Assembly (NCBI GenBank): GCA_009908915.1
Contig: JAAAOJ010000012.1
Coordinates: 1 to 63,502 of the forward strand
Source of the DNA: Planctomycetota bacterium
GTDB lineage: Bacteria > Planctomycetota > Phycisphaerae > SM23-33
Direction: 5' to 3'
DNA: 63,502 nucleotides
Shown here: positions 35,857 to 45,160 of the stretch, one piece after another
Numbering within the stretch: position 1 is the first letter of the stretch
Layout of the letters: every line of letters begins with the position of its first letter
Translations under genes and position numbers: made by a program
The notes under the pieces: generated by a model
Told to the model about the DNA's origin: nothing
What the model saw: the letters and a program-made list of their open reading frames with translations, nothing else
The model's database searches: none

Positions 35857-36156
35857 ATGGCCAAGAGCCCAAAGCAGGCGCAGTCGCTGGCCCAGACGTT
35901 TCGACTTCTGGGGGACCCGACCCGACTGCGGATCCTCATGGTCCTCGGCAACGGCGAGCATAATGTCACCGACATCTGCCGCACCCTCCGCATAAGCCAG
36001 CCCACTGTCTCCCGTCATCTCAGCATCCTCAAGATGTCCGGCATCGCCGAAGCCCGACGCGACGGCAAGGAAATTTACTACTCCGTGCCCACCCCGACGC
36101 GACGCGTCATCAAGAGTCTCATCGAGCGGGTCGCGACAATCCGCCCGTCGCGATAA
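35857..36156 (+). CDS. ArsR-family transcription regulator
   Basis: A 99-residue winged-helix repressor: F-R-L-L-G-D-P-T-R-L-R-I-L, then the recognition helix I-S-Q-P-T-V-S-R-H-L-S-I-L-K, then the wing A-R-R-D-G-K-E-I-Y-Y-S-V. The C-x-C metal motif of the arsenic/metal-sensing members is absent; a single Cys (I-C-R-T-L) is present. The signal is therefore not predictable. Start at 35857 fits the family. Confidence 0.88.
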   Translation: MAKSPKQAQSLAQTFRLLGDPTRLRILMVLGNGEHNVTDICRTLRISQPTVSRHLSILKMSGIAEARRDGKEIYYSVPTPTRRVIKSLIERVATIRPSR

Positions 36157-36192
36157 TCGCCCCTCTGCTCCAGCCCGCTGCACGGACAGCCC

Positions 36193-37182
36193 ATGGCACA
36201 GCCGGTCCTGAACTGGTACACTCCCGACATGGCAGACGACGGCTCCAATGCGATCTACGTGCTTCACGGCAAGGACGCGTTTCTGCGCGAGGACGCCCGC
36301 AAGGCCATCATCCATCGCCTCGTCGGCGACGCGGACCCGCAGACCTGTCTGGCGACCTTCGACGGCGAAGCCGCCCTCGCCGAGGTCCTCGACGAACTCC
36401 GCACGCTGCCCTTTCTGGCCAGCCATCGCGTTGTGATCGTCCGCGAGGCCGACGCGTTCGTCTCAGCCAATCGCGAGACGTTGGAAGACTACTTCGAGAA
36501 TCCCTCGTCCAGCGGGACCCTGATTCTGGAAGTCGGCGCCTGGCCGAAAAACACGAAGCTGGCTAAAAAGCTGCCCGCCGCCGGCAAGCTAATCGAATGT
36601 GACAGTCCCCAGGGCGGCAAGCTCGTGACGTGGATTCGCAAGGCCGGCCAGCGCCATGGCAAGGTTGTCGATAACGCCGCGGCGGCCCTGCTGGCCGAGT
36701 GGGTCGGCAATGACCTGGCAACGCTGGAGAACGAACTGGCCAAGCTCGCCTGCTATGTCGGCAACCGCGAAACCGTCACCGCCGACGACGTCACCGCCGT
36801 TGTCGCCGCGACCGCCGGTCCCGAAGCCTTCGCCGTCACCAACGCCGTCATCGCCGGCGATATTGCCGCCGCCCTCAGGGCCACCTTCGCCGCCCTGCAG
36901 ACACGCGGGGCCGAGTTCGCCCTGCTCGGCCAGCTCGCCTGGCACGTCCGCCGCAGCCTGCAGGCCGTCCAGGCCATCCGCGCCGGCCAGAACCGACAGT
37001 CGGCCATAAGGGCCGCCAAGGTCTTCTACAATCAGCGTGAATTCGAAGGCATGCTCAAACGCCGCGGCGAGCGGAAGCTCCAGCAGGATATGCGTCGCGT
37101 CCTGCGGGCCGACCTGGGCATGAAAGGCGGTCTGGCCGCCCGCGCCGCCATGCAGGACCTGGTGGTCCAGCTGTGCATCTGA
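36193..37182 (+). CDS. holA: DNA polymerase III delta subunit
   Basis: The delta subunit of the clamp loader, which opens the beta sliding clamp. The N-terminal Y-V-L-H-G-K-D-A-F-L-R-E-D-A and F-L-A-S-H-R-V-V-I-V-R-E-A-D match HolA. The central L-E-N-E-L-A-K-L-A-C-Y-V and the helical C-terminal domain (LLGQLAWHVRRSLQ) follow. 329 residues is normal. A Met 12 codons in (36229) may be the real start, since homologues often begin near there. It is followed at 37184 by a two-helix membrane protein, with one base between them. Confidence 0.88.
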   Translation: MAQPVLNWYTPDMADDGSNAIYVLHGKDAFLREDARKAIIHRLVGDADPQTCLATFDGEAALAEVLDELRTLPFLASHRVVIVREADAFVSANRETLEDYFENPSSSGTLILEVGAWPKNTKLAKKLPAAGKLIECDSPQGGKLVTWIRKAGQRHGKVVDNAAAALLAEWVGNDLATLENELAKLACYVGNRETVTADDVTAVVAATAGPEAFAVTNAVIAGDIAAALRATFAALQTRGAEFALLGQLAWHVRRSLQAVQAIRAGQNRQSAIRAAKVFYNQREFEGMLKRRGERKLQQDMRRVLRADLGMKGGLAARAAMQDLVVQLCI

Positions 37183-37183
37183 C

Positions 37184-37525
37184 ATGACTGAACCGGATAC
37201 ATACCTGCCGGACGAGCAGGCCGACGCCGACCGCACTTGGCTCCAGGAATACGGCGCCGCGGCGATATCCATCGCGCTGGGCCTGGCAAGCCTGACGGTG
37301 CTGGGCGTCGGCTATGCCCGGTCCTTCTCAGCCGGCGTGGAGTTCTGGAACGTCATGTCGCTGTGTATACGCATCGGAACCGTTCTGGCGTGCCTGGGCA
37401 CGCTGACGGGAATCTGGGCGCTGCTCAACGGCCGCAGCGTTCGGGGCCTGACGCTCTGCGGCGGCCTGCTGATCGCCTGCGGCGTGCTGTGGGCGTGGAT
37501 GCTCGGATATCTCTATTGGTTGTAG
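37184..37525 (+). CDS. Hypothetical membrane protein, three predicted helices
   Basis: A 113-residue protein with three hydrophobic segments (AISIALGLASLTVLGVGY, ICIRIGTVLACLGTLTGIWA-like and LTLCGGLLIACGVLWAWML). No recognisable motif. It starts two bases after holA and is probably cotranscribed. Confidence 0.65.
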   Translation: MTEPDTYLPDEQADADRTWLQEYGAAAISIALGLASLTVLGVGYARSFSAGVEFWNVMSLCIRIGTVLACLGTLTGIWALLNGRSVRGLTLCGGLLIACGVLWAWMLGYLYWL

Positions 37526-37587
37526 TGGATATTGTCTATAATAGGGACGTAGAGATACCGCGCAACGGACAGGACGTACTGGGGTTT

Positions 37588-38214
37588 ATGATGTTCCCCG
37601 AAGCTGTAATCCGGGCCGTGCTGACCGATGTCGGAAATGTCGTATTTCCGATTCACGACGGTCGCTGTTCATGCATTCTCAGCCGCCTGACCGGCTACGA
37701 CCCGGGCGAACTGCAGCGTATGCTGCGCATCGGGCCTCACGTCTCGGCCCGCGTGGATAGCGGCTTCTGGTCGATGCGGGACGTCTATGACTGTGCCCTC
37801 GCGTCCATTCACCGCTACTGCAGTTGGGAGCAATTTCGCGATGCCTGGCTGAGCCTGCTCGGGGAGGATTTCCCGGAAGTCCGCGAGGCCTACGAGGCCC
37901 TGCCGGCGGAGATTCCGCTGTACACGCTGACAAATACCAACGATCTGCATCTCGAGGTGCTCCGCGAGCACTGGCTCTACGGACGGTCGAGAACATTCTG
38001 GCCATCGTGCGAAATCCGCATGGCCAAGCCTCGCCCCGACGTGTACACGTGGGTCATCAAGCAGATCAGCCTGCACCCGTCTGAGATTCTTTACTTCGAC
38101 GACGATGCCGAGAACTGCCGCATTGGCCAGCAGATGGGCATGAGCGCCGTGCAGGTCACCAGCCCCCGCGTGGTCCCCGATACGCTCCGCGAACTCAGCG
38201 TCCTGACCGTCTGA
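37588..38214 (+). CDS. HAD-superfamily hydrolase
   Basis: A 208-residue HAD-type phosphatase. Motif I is L-T-D-V-G-N-V-V-F, so the nucleophile is the Asp after Thr and the usual second Asp is Gly. A helical cap follows, then Y-T-L-T-N-T-N-D for motif II, K-P-R-P-D for the motif III Lys, and Y-F-D-D-D-A-E-N for motif IV. Resembles the haloacid-dehalogenase/sugar phosphatase group. A TATAAT (37537-37542) lies 45 bases upstream with a weak TTGGTT 15 bases before it, so it may have its own promoter. Start at 37588 or the next Met. Confidence 0.82.
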   Translation: MMFPEAVIRAVLTDVGNVVFPIHDGRCSCILSRLTGYDPGELQRMLRIGPHVSARVDSGFWSMRDVYDCALASIHRYCSWEQFRDAWLSLLGEDFPEVREAYEALPAEIPLYTLTNTNDLHLEVLREHWLYGRSRTFWPSCEIRMAKPRPDVYTWVIKQISLHPSEILYFDDDAENCRIGQQMGMSAVQVTSPRVVPDTLRELSVLTV

Positions 38215-38517
38215 GACGCCGCGCAAGACGTTTACGGGGCGTATGATATGTGGCCCGCCAAGCGACTGTGTAGACGAGGCCACAACAGAGCGTTGGTTCT
38301 CACCTGTGGCCTTACTTCCGCGGGAACGGCATGCGCGTGGCCGGTTGTCAGAATGCGTAGGCCGCAACGATCAGGACGATCAGGCCGAACAGCAGCAGCC
38401 AGAACAACAGGCCGATGCTGAGGCCAAACTCCTTTCTCTAAAGCGTCGTTCGCTCAGGACGCCCGGCGACCGCGGGCGGCCGTACGGCCGCCCGCGTAGG
38501 GGCGATCGGGGGGGGGA
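38215..38517. other. Intergenic region without a clear gene
   Basis: On the minus strand (about 38350-38440) a hydrophobic stretch FGLSIGLLFWLLLFGLIV is open for 30 codons and ends in a stop, but it has no usual start codon. It may be a small-protein remnant. Nothing else is supported. Confidence 0.4.
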
Positions 38518-40017
38518 CTATTCGACATCGAGGTCGTTGATGACCCAGGTCGCGCCGCCTTCGTAGGCGTTTTCGAGTGCGGCACCGCGCTGAGACCAGG
38601 TATCGACCGTACCGGTCAGCGTGGCCACGCCGTTGTCTACGGCGACGCTCACGTTATCGGAGTCGATAAACGGGCTCCACCAGACCTCGTCCTTGATCTC
38701 TTCGCGGATCTCCGCGTCGTCCTCAAATGTCACGACCGGTTCGTAGTCGTACCACTCGTAGGTGTAGATGTCGTAGTCGTCGACGTACGGGTCGTAACTC
38801 AGGGCGGCTGCCTCGCGGTCGACCTCCAGGTTGTTCCGCACGCCTTCAACGCCCTTGGCCGTTGCGGCGACGGTGTCGGCGCGACCCTTTTCAAACCAGG
38901 TGTCCACGGTGCCGTAGAGGTAGGCGGTTCCGTCGACAACGCTGACGGCGATCTCGTAGCGGTCGACGTAGGCGTCACGCGCCAGTGCCCGTCGGACGCT
39001 GTCGGCGATCTCCTCGTCAGCTCGCTCCGCCTCGGGGCGGACTTTCAGACGGTTGACGACGCTGCTGACGCCGACGGTGCGTTTGGCGACCTGTTCGGCA
39101 GCCCGCTTGGCCTTGGCGTTGCGGACCTCGCCACGGAGTGTGGCGACGCTGCCGGTCATGTCGACCGTTACGTTGGTCGCCAGCACGCGGGGGTCGTACA
39201 GCAGCGCGTCGGCGACGGCATTCCGCATCGCCTCGGACGACTTGTTGACGTACTTCGTCTTGCGAAGATCCTCGTCGCGCGCCCACCGCTCGACGTTCAG
39301 AGGCGAGGTGTCGATGGCCGTCACGCCGGGCACCCAGGCGGTGTAGCGGGCGCGACGCTTCTCAGCCGCCGAGCCGACGGTTCCGGTCAGCGTGACCTTG
39401 CCGTCGTCGACCTCGACGTCGATCAGGCCGTCATCGACCATGGTGTCCCATCGCAGGGCCTCTTCGATTTCGGGTCGGATCTCCATGTCGGGGCGGTCCG
39501 CCGAGTAGTTGACACTGATGTTATTGCGGACGTCGGTAACACCGCGAACGCTCATGGCGGTCTGTTCGGCGAGGCTCTTTTCCTGCCACGACTGCGTTGT
39601 GCCGCTCAGCGTCACCACGCCGTCGGTGACGCTTACGTCCAGCTCGTAGCTTTCGGTGGCGGGATCGTAGGCCAAGGCTTCGACGACGTCCCGCTTCAGT
39701 GTCGCGTCGTCCAGACCGGCCGGGGGCTCGACCGTGATGCGGTTGACCACAGAGCGGACGCCCTTGACGGTCTCCGCCAGCCTTGCTGCCCGCTGTTTTG
39801 CCAGGGCATTGTTGACGGCACCCCGGAGGGTAACGACGCCCTCGGCCGTTGTGAGGTTGATCTTGTTGGCGGGAACGGCCTGGTCGAACAGGAGTTCGTC
39901 TTCGACGGCGTCGGTGACGCTCTGATCGGTGATGGTTTCCGCGGCCCCAAGCGGCACCGCAACGGCAACGAGTGCTGCGAGCCCGGCGAGAAGCATCGTG
40001 GATAGTGAACGTTTCAT
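38518..40017 (-). CDS. Exported protein with six BON domains
   Basis: A secreted 499-residue protein: signal peptide about 1-27 (LLAGLAALVAVAVPLGAAE), then six BON (bacterial OsmY and nodulation) domains. Each has the G-V-V-T-L-x-G-x-V core strand and the conserved V-x-G-V-x-x-V-x-N ending. They start near residues 28, 105, 180, 275, 350 and 440. A Tyr/Asp-rich spacer (YDPYVDDYDIYTYEWYDY) sits between the fifth and sixth. BON domains bind membrane lipid. Start at 40017 follows AAGGAAG. Confidence 0.85.
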   Translation of the reverse strand: MKRSLSTMLLAGLAALVAVAVPLGAAETITDQSVTDAVEDELLFDQAVPANKINLTTAEGVVTLRGAVNNALAKQRAARLAETVKGVRSVVNRITVEPPAGLDDATLKRDVVEALAYDPATESYELDVSVTDGVVTLSGTTQSWQEKSLAEQTAMSVRGVTDVRNNISVNYSADRPDMEIRPEIEEALRWDTMVDDGLIDVEVDDGKVTLTGTVGSAAEKRRARYTAWVPGVTAIDTSPLNVERWARDEDLRKTKYVNKSSEAMRNAVADALLYDPRVLATNVTVDMTGSVATLRGEVRNAKAKRAAEQVAKRTVGVSSVVNRLKVRPEAERADEEIADSVRRALARDAYVDRYEIAVSVVDGTAYLYGTVDTWFEKGRADTVAATAKGVEGVRNNLEVDREAAALSYDPYVDDYDIYTYEWYDYEPVVTFEDDAEIREEIKDEVWWSPFIDSDNVSVAVDNGVATLTGTVDTWSQRGAALENAYEGGATWVINDLDVE

Positions 40018-40380
40018 GTCTGTCTTCCTTTCAGTTGGTTTCAGGTTGCTGACTGGCGCGGGTCGGTTTGACGCCGCAACCGCCCACGGGTCAGTAACGA
40101 CGACGGTCGAACCCGCGATCATGTACTGAACGCTAGAAGGACGTGAAACCATTATCGATGGGGCCCGCTGACCGATTGCGGCTGGGGGCAATTCCGGTCG
40201 CCGCGGGGCATTCCCCCATATCCAACGGCGCAAAAAGGAGCGACGCATTCCGAGGTCGGGATGCGTCGCCTGTATATAGTCCGCCCGGCGGTGCGGTGCG
40301 CTTGGCGCATATCGCGGCATCTGGCGGGCTGTTGTGCCGCGAGACCGCACCGGGGCGGTTCGCTTCACGTATGCGGTTGT
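40018..40380. other. Intergenic region between ferredoxin and BON genes
   Basis: About 360 bases that hold the 5' leader of the BON gene (minus strand) and the end of the ferredoxin gene. A weak G/C-rich hairpin lies around 40320-40370. No gene or clear promoter is visible. Confidence 0.4.
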
Positions 40381-40569
40381 CTATTCCTGGATGTGGATGG
40401 CGTCGGTGGGGCAACCCTCGGCCGCCTCGCGTACGTCATCCTCCTGGTCTTCGGGGACGGGGTCGGCAATGGCGTGCGCCAGGCCGTCGTCGCCCATTTC
40501 GAAGACGTCGGGAACCGCGCTGGTACACAGCTCACAGGCAATGCACGAATCGTCAACCGTCACGTTCAT
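40381..40569 (-). CDS. Ferredoxin, single [4Fe-4S]
   Basis: A 62-residue ferredoxin. The cluster ligands are C-I-A-C-E-L-C (three Cys) and the later C-P-T-D-A-I, giving one [4Fe-4S] cluster. It is acidic and short, as in the small electron-carrier group, and has no second cluster. It lies 40 bases after the sigma factor stop and may be cotranscribed with it. Its redox partner is unknown; the Rieske/FAD reductase further upstream is a candidate only by proximity. Confidence 0.9.
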   Translation of the reverse strand: MNVTVDDSCIACELCTSAVPDVFEMGDDGLAHAIADPVPEDQEDDVREAAEGCPTDAIHIQE

Positions 40570-40609
40570 CGCGTACTCCTTCGGGTTCGCCGATGGTTTC
40601 CTATTCTAC

Positions 40610-41500
40610 TCAGGCGGCGAGGTCGTCGTTGACGGCCTCGCGGATTTTTGCCAGTCCCTGCCGTTCGATCTGGCGGACGCGCTCGTTGCTGAGCCCGACC
40701 TCCCGGCCCACTTCGGCCAGGGTGTGTCGTTTCTCGTGACCGACGATGGGGAATCGTCGCTGGATGACGCGTGACTCGGCGTCGCTGAGGTCGCCGAGGT
40801 TGTGCTTGAGCACGCGTCGGACGGTATCGACGGCGGTTTCGCGCTGGTCGTCGTGGCGGCGTTCGGGGAAGTCGCTCTGTTCCATTTCAATCTCGAACTG
40901 ACAGGGCACGTGCTTGCGGTAGGTCTGGCTCTTGGAGGCCAGACGGTAGAAGCACGAGAGGATCGAGCGACACGCGTAGGTCGAGAACTTGTAACCGCGC
41001 GAGACGTCGAACTTCTCGACGCATCGCAGCACGGCCATGTAGCCCTCGGAGATCAGTTCGGTGAACTCCACGCCGGGGATGTTGGACCGCCGAGCCATCG
41101 ACGGCACGAGCGGCAGATTGGCATGCACGATTGTCTCGCGAGTGCGATCGGCCCGACGCTGCCAGCGACGAATGTCGCGCTGGCGGCGTTGCGAGCGCCG
41201 ACCGGTTTTGCGGCCGAGCGCCTGGGCATGGCGGAACTTCGCATAGTTGTACCGCATGAACAGCACGCGCTCTTCGGGAGCCGAGAGTGTCGTCCGCTGC
41301 GCCGTCGGCGGGGCGGTGCCGTCCTCGACCTGCGGCAACAGATGATATTCGGCTACGTCGATCTCGTCGCGCTGCGAGCCCCACAGATGCTCCTCGGTCT
41401 GCGGAAGATTGAACTCGGGGTAGTAAATGTACTCCACGCCATTCTTCTCGACGGGGCGATGGGTTGTCTTGCTCTTGGACTTGGACTTTGTCGTTGTCAC
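40610..41500 (-). CDS. Sigma-70 family factor, RpoD-like regions 2-4
   Basis: A 296-residue sigma factor. Region 2 (E-L-I-S-E-G-Y-M-A-V-L-R-C-V-E-K-F-D-V-S-R-G-Y-K-F-S-T-Y-A) and region 4 (H-T-L-A-E-V-G-R-E-V-G-L-S-N-E-R-V-R-Q-I) are strongly conserved. The first 125 residues are basic, with R-Q-R-R-Q-R-type patches and no region 1.1. It resembles group 2/3 sigma factors such as SigB-like or RpoS-like proteins of planctomycetes. Start is GTG (41500) with AAGGAA eight bases upstream. Confidence 0.88.
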   Translation of the reverse strand: MTTTKSKSKSKTTHRPVEKNGVEYIYYPEFNLPQTEEHLWGSQRDEIDVAEYHLLPQVEDGTAPPTAQRTTLSAPEERVLFMRYNYAKFRHAQALGRKTGRRSQRRQRDIRRWQRRADRTRETIVHANLPLVPSMARRSNIPGVEFTELISEGYMAVLRCVEKFDVSRGYKFSTYACRSILSCFYRLASKSQTYRKHVPCQFEIEMEQSDFPERRHDDQRETAVDTVRRVLKHNLGDLSDAESRVIQRRFPIVGHEKRHTLAEVGREVGLSNERVRQIERQGLAKIREAVNDDLAA

Positions 41501-41614
41501 TGTCGGTTCCTTTCGTTTCTCAACGCGTTTCGCCGGCGGGACTGGCCCGACTCGGCTGAATCTCCTTTCGACCCATCAATCAGTCCAACTTAGGGCCGTC
41601 TTCCGGCGCAACGC

Positions 41615-41642
41615 ATTATGGCACGCTCTGGGCGCATTTCAA
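41615..41642 (-). promoter_or_regulatory. Promoter of the sigma factor-ferredoxin genes
   Basis: On the minus strand TTGAAA (41637-41642) and CATAAT (41615-41620) are 16 bases apart, a near-consensus housekeeping promoter. The leader is about 108 bases long. Confidence 0.65.
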
Positions 41643-41944
41643 TCGGGACAGAGCCCATATTGCGTATGCGGGGTTACCTGACACCATGTGGGGGAAAGCC
41701 CTATGTTCATCGCAAAACCTTTATATGAATAGACTTCAGAGCATAGTACTGTGGCATTCCGCGCCAAAAGAATAGTATTGGATGCATATTCAGTCTACGC
41801 TAATGCCCCTGATCTGGTTCGATTTTGTATTGGAAGCGAGGGCAGGTGCGAGAGGTTCCGCCGCTTTGCGCCCCGCGAGATGCGCTGCCGGCCCGGATGT
41901 CCCGCTCTCCGTGTGTCCAGGATCTGTTGCAGTGAATCTCCGGA
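41643..41944. other. Intergenic region, no gene seen
   Basis: About 300 bases between the sigma promoter and the stop of the Rieske reductase. AT-richer in its left half (41690-41800). No reading frame, tRNA or terminator is visible. Confidence 0.4.
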
Positions 41945-43504
41945 TCAGATCAGTTTCGCCATCTCAGCGCGGAGGCGCTGCAGTGTGGGCAGGGGCTGGG
42001 CTTCCATGAGTTCCAGGCAGGCGGCGATGGCCCTGCTGCGCCCGCAGCCCGCGACGGCATGGACGCCCTCGTCCTTTATGTAGAAGGCGAGGAAGTCCTG
42101 CTCCTCGATGTCGCCGTCGACGACGACCTCGTCCCATTCGGCGGCATGGCCGAGGTAATCGGTGATGACCATGTACTGGTTGGTCCAGAAGAACGGCACA
42201 CGACGATACTCGCTCTGCGCGCCCAGCATGTTCCGGGCGGCAACGATCCCCTGTTGCTGCGCGACGCGCCAGTGCTCGATGCGGGTGGATTGGCCCGTCC
42301 GCCAGTCGGCGAAGGAAGCAATATCGCCGGCGGCGAAGACGTCGCCGGTGATCTGGAGATAGCTGTTGACGGTGACGCTGCCGTCGCTGTTGAGCTGGTC
42401 CGGCTTGAGATAGTCCGTCTCCGGACGCACGCCGACGCCGAGGACGGCCACGTCCGCACGCAGGGTGCTGCCGTCGTCGAGGACGACCGCTTCGAGGAAG
42501 TCGTCGCCGGCGAAGTGGCCGACGGTCCGGCCGAGCTTGAACGTCACGCCCTTGTCCTCATGCACCGTCTGGTACATTCGGCCGATCGCTTCGCCGAAGG
42601 CGGCCTTGAACGGCACGGTCTCCGGGGCGACGACGGTGACGTCCATGCCCTGTTCGACCAGGCCCGAAGCGACCTCCATGCCGATGAAGCTGGCGCCGAC
42701 GACGACGGCGCGTTTGGCCTCGCCCATTCGGCGGCGTAGTTCCTTCGCGTCGGCGTAGGTGCGCAGCGTCATCACGCCGATGAGGTCGGCGCCCGGCACG
42801 TCAAGTGTTCGGGGTGTGCCGCCGGTGGCCAGCAGAAGCTTATCGCCGGTGACCTCCTCGCCGCCGGCCGACGTGACGCGCCGTTTCAGGATGTCTACGT
42901 TGGCGGCTTCGAAGCCGGTGCGCAGCTCGATGCCGTGCTGCTCGTAGAAGTCGCGGCCGCGGATGGTCGGCTCGGCCGGCTCGTCGGAACGGAGGTACGG
43001 CTTGGACAGGTCGGTCCGGTCGTACGGCGGGTCGTTCTCGTGTGTGAGCATCACGATATTGCCGGCAAAACCATTCTGGCGCAGGGCTTCGGCTGCCGTC
43101 ATTCCTGCCGCCCCGGCGCCGAGGATGACGAACGTCCGCCCGTCGGCGTCCGGGTCGTGCTCGGCCATGCTGACGGCACACGAGGCGGGTGGATCGTCCG
43201 GCAGATCGACAATGATGTCCTCGCCCTCGATCGTCACGGGAAACTGCGGCAGCCCCTCCAGCGATGGCGGATCCTGCAGCGAGCCGTCCTCGGCGTCGAA
43301 CGTTGCCATGTGCCACGGGCAGAGGATATGCCCGTCATGCAGCAGACCCTCGCCCAACGGCGCGCCGTGGTGTGGACATGTCGCGGCGAGGGCGCGGACG
43401 CCGTCGCCCAGCCGCACAAGCAGGAGGTCAACATCATCGACCTCGACCTGTTTCATCTGCCCCTGCTGGAGGTCGCTCAAGTGTCCAACGGTTTGCCTGC
43501 TCAT
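41945..43504 (-). CDS. Rieske-domain FAD-dependent oxidoreductase (AIFM3-like)
   Basis: A 519-residue fusion of an N-terminal Rieske [2Fe-2S] domain (residues about 1-105, ligands C-P-H-H-G and C-P-W-H) and an FAD/NAD(P) pyridine nucleotide-disulfide reductase (about 120-430). The FAD motif is G-A-G-A-A-G, the NAD motif V-V-V-G-A-S-F-I-G-M-E. The C-terminal domain closes it. The same layout is found in eukaryotic AIFM3 and in bacterial nitrite reductase small subunit fusions. Substrate unknown; probably NAD(P)H to a ferredoxin or similar acceptor. Start at 43504 follows GGGAG. Confidence 0.92.
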   Translation of the reverse strand: MSRQTVGHLSDLQQGQMKQVEVDDVDLLLVRLGDGVRALAATCPHHGAPLGEGLLHDGHILCPWHMATFDAEDGSLQDPPSLEGLPQFPVTIEGEDIIVDLPDDPPASCAVSMAEHDPDADGRTFVILGAGAAGMTAAEALRQNGFAGNIVMLTHENDPPYDRTDLSKPYLRSDEPAEPTIRGRDFYEQHGIELRTGFEAANVDILKRRVTSAGGEEVTGDKLLLATGGTPRTLDVPGADLIGVMTLRTYADAKELRRRMGEAKRAVVVGASFIGMEVASGLVEQGMDVTVVAPETVPFKAAFGEAIGRMYQTVHEDKGVTFKLGRTVGHFAGDDFLEAVVLDDGSTLRADVAVLGVGVRPETDYLKPDQLNSDGSVTVNSYLQITGDVFAAGDIASFADWRTGQSTRIEHWRVAQQQGIVAARNMLGAQSEYRRVPFFWTNQYMVITDYLGHAAEWDEVVVDGDIEEQDFLAFYIKDEGVHAVAGCGRSRAIAACLELMEAQPLPTLQRLRAEMAKLI

Positions 43505-43701
43505 GATTGCTCCCGGTGTGTGAGGGTTCGCTGTCTTTCGCCGCCACTGAATTGTTGCGGTTCGGTCGCGCCGGTTCAACCCTGGGCGGCGAATCCGCGG
43601 ATCAGCGAACCGAGGCGTATAGAATGAATTCGAGGACCGACTACGGCTGCCCGGTCTACGGGACCTAGCCGCTGCAAAAATGGAAGGATGCATTCCTGAC
43701 G

Positions 43702-44886
43702 ATGTTTCAGAAGAAGTATACGTTGTTTTCCGTATTGGGCTTTCCGGTTCGACTGAGCCCCACGTGGTTCATTATCGCCTTCCTGATAGCCTGGTCGCTG
43801 GCGCGAGGGCTGTTTCCGCGGTACTACCAAGGCCTGTCGCTGGGCACGTACTGGATCATGGGCGTCGTCGGTGCGATCGGGCTGTTCGCGTGCGTGCTGG
43901 CACACGAGTTGGGCCACTCCATCGTGGCCAATCGGTTCGGCCTGCGGATGCGGGGCATCACGCTGTTCCTCTTTGGCGGCGTCTCCGAGATGCCGGACGA
44001 GGCCCCCACGCCGAAGGCCGAGGTCGCGATGGCCCTGGCCGGCCCGATGGTCAGTATTGCGTTGGGTACGCTGCTGTATTTCGGCGGCTACGTCGTGGAT
44101 GCGATTCCCGTTCGCGGCGTCGTGCTGTGGCTGGCGGCGATCAATGTCATCCTGGCGGCGTTCAATCTCGTGCCGGGTCTACCGCTCGACGGCGGGCGGG
44201 TCCTCCGCGCGGGCCTGTGGAAATGGAAGGGTGACATCCTCTGGGCGACCAGGGTCGCCTCACGGGCCGGCGGTCTGATCGGCCTGGCGTTGATCGGCCT
44301 GGGCATCGCCAACCTGCTGATGGGCAGCCTCATCGGCGCAGTCTGGTGGGGCATTTTGGGTCTGTTTCTCCGCGGTGCGGCAAAGATGGCCTACCGCCAG
44401 ATGCTCTTTCGCCAGATGCTCAGCGACACCTCCGTCGAGTACTTCGCTGACGAAGAGACCGAGACCGTCCCGTCGGATATCTCGGTCGGCGAGTTTGTGC
44501 ATGACTACGTGTACCGCAGCGACCACCGCTTCTTCATTGCCCGTCGCGACGGCGAGCGTCTCGGCTGCATCGACGTCGAGCGGGTCAAGGACGTACCGGA
44601 CGACCGCTGGGAGGAGGAAGCCATCGGCCAGTACGCCCAGGACTGCAGCGAGGCCAACAGTATCGAGGCGGGCGAGCCGGCGGTGACGGCATGGAAACGC
44701 ATGCAGAACCGTCAGGCCGATCGGTTGCTCGTGACGAACGACGGGGAGGCCATCGGCGAGATCCGTCTCAACGACATCTACCGTTATCTGCGTCGACGAA
44801 TGGAAATGGAAGGACAAGCCGCAAGCCGGCCGCCCGCTGCATTGAGCTCGAATCCGCTCGAGCACGTGCGTGACAGCGGCCATTGA
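43702..44886 (+). CDS. Site-2 protease-like M50 metallopeptidase with C-terminal CBS-like domain
   Basis: A 394-residue integral-membrane protease. Helix 2 carries the zinc motif A-H-E-L-G-H-S, and the second half holds G-L-P-L-D-G-G-R-V-L, whose Asp is the third ligand. Six membrane segments precede a soluble C-terminal region (about 250-380) with two CBS-like repeats (F-I-A-R-R-D-G-E, L-L-V-T-N-D-G-E-A-I-G-E). The group is RIP3-like (Rv2625c-type), which is thought to cleave membrane proteins in stress responses. Its substrate is not evident. First gene of a plus-strand stress cluster. Confidence 0.9.
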   Translation: MFQKKYTLFSVLGFPVRLSPTWFIIAFLIAWSLARGLFPRYYQGLSLGTYWIMGVVGAIGLFACVLAHELGHSIVANRFGLRMRGITLFLFGGVSEMPDEAPTPKAEVAMALAGPMVSIALGTLLYFGGYVVDAIPVRGVVLWLAAINVILAAFNLVPGLPLDGGRVLRAGLWKWKGDILWATRVASRAGGLIGLALIGLGIANLLMGSLIGAVWWGILGLFLRGAAKMAYRQMLFRQMLSDTSVEYFADEETETVPSDISVGEFVHDYVYRSDHRFFIARRDGERLGCIDVERVKDVPDDRWEEEAIGQYAQDCSEANSIEAGEPAVTAWKRMQNRQADRLLVTNDGEAIGEIRLNDIYRYLRRRMEMEGQAASRPPAALSSNPLEHVRDSGH

Positions 44887-44896
44887 GGATGATACC

Positions 44897-45118
44897 ATGA
44901 CGACTGAATCGACAGGCGAACCGACATCGTCCGAACAGGCAGATGCATCGAAGGGCAAGCCCCTGCAGGCTCGCGAGTTTCAGCGGTTGCTGCAGATTCG
45001 CGAGGCGGTCCAGACCGGCCAGTTTGAGAAGACCACGCTGGACGGATCGCTCGGCAGCGACGAGGAGGCTACCAGCGAGGACGAAGCGGTCTCGCCGCAG
45101 GACCAGACAACGTCGTGA
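44897..45118 (+). CDS. Small acidic hypothetical protein
   Basis: A 73-residue acidic protein rich in Ser, Thr, Glu and Gln with one helical stretch (EFQRLLQIREAVQ). GAGGA sits a few bases before the ATG at 44897, and 42 bases separate its stop from the PRC-barrel gene, so it is probably cotranscribed with it. No family is recognised. Confidence 0.55.
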   Translation: MTTESTGEPTSSEQADASKGKPLQAREFQRLLQIREAVQTGQFEKTTLDGSLGSDEEATSEDEAVSPQDQTTS

Positions 45119-45160
45119 CAGGCCGCCCCCGAGCCGGCCGATCCATGGAAAGGACACCCG

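Noticed and set aside
38350..38440. Hydrophobic minus-strand frame of about 30 codons reading FGLSIGLLFWLLLFGLIV
   Set aside because: No ATG, GTG or TTG in frame near its start and no ribosome binding site, so it is not reported as a gene.
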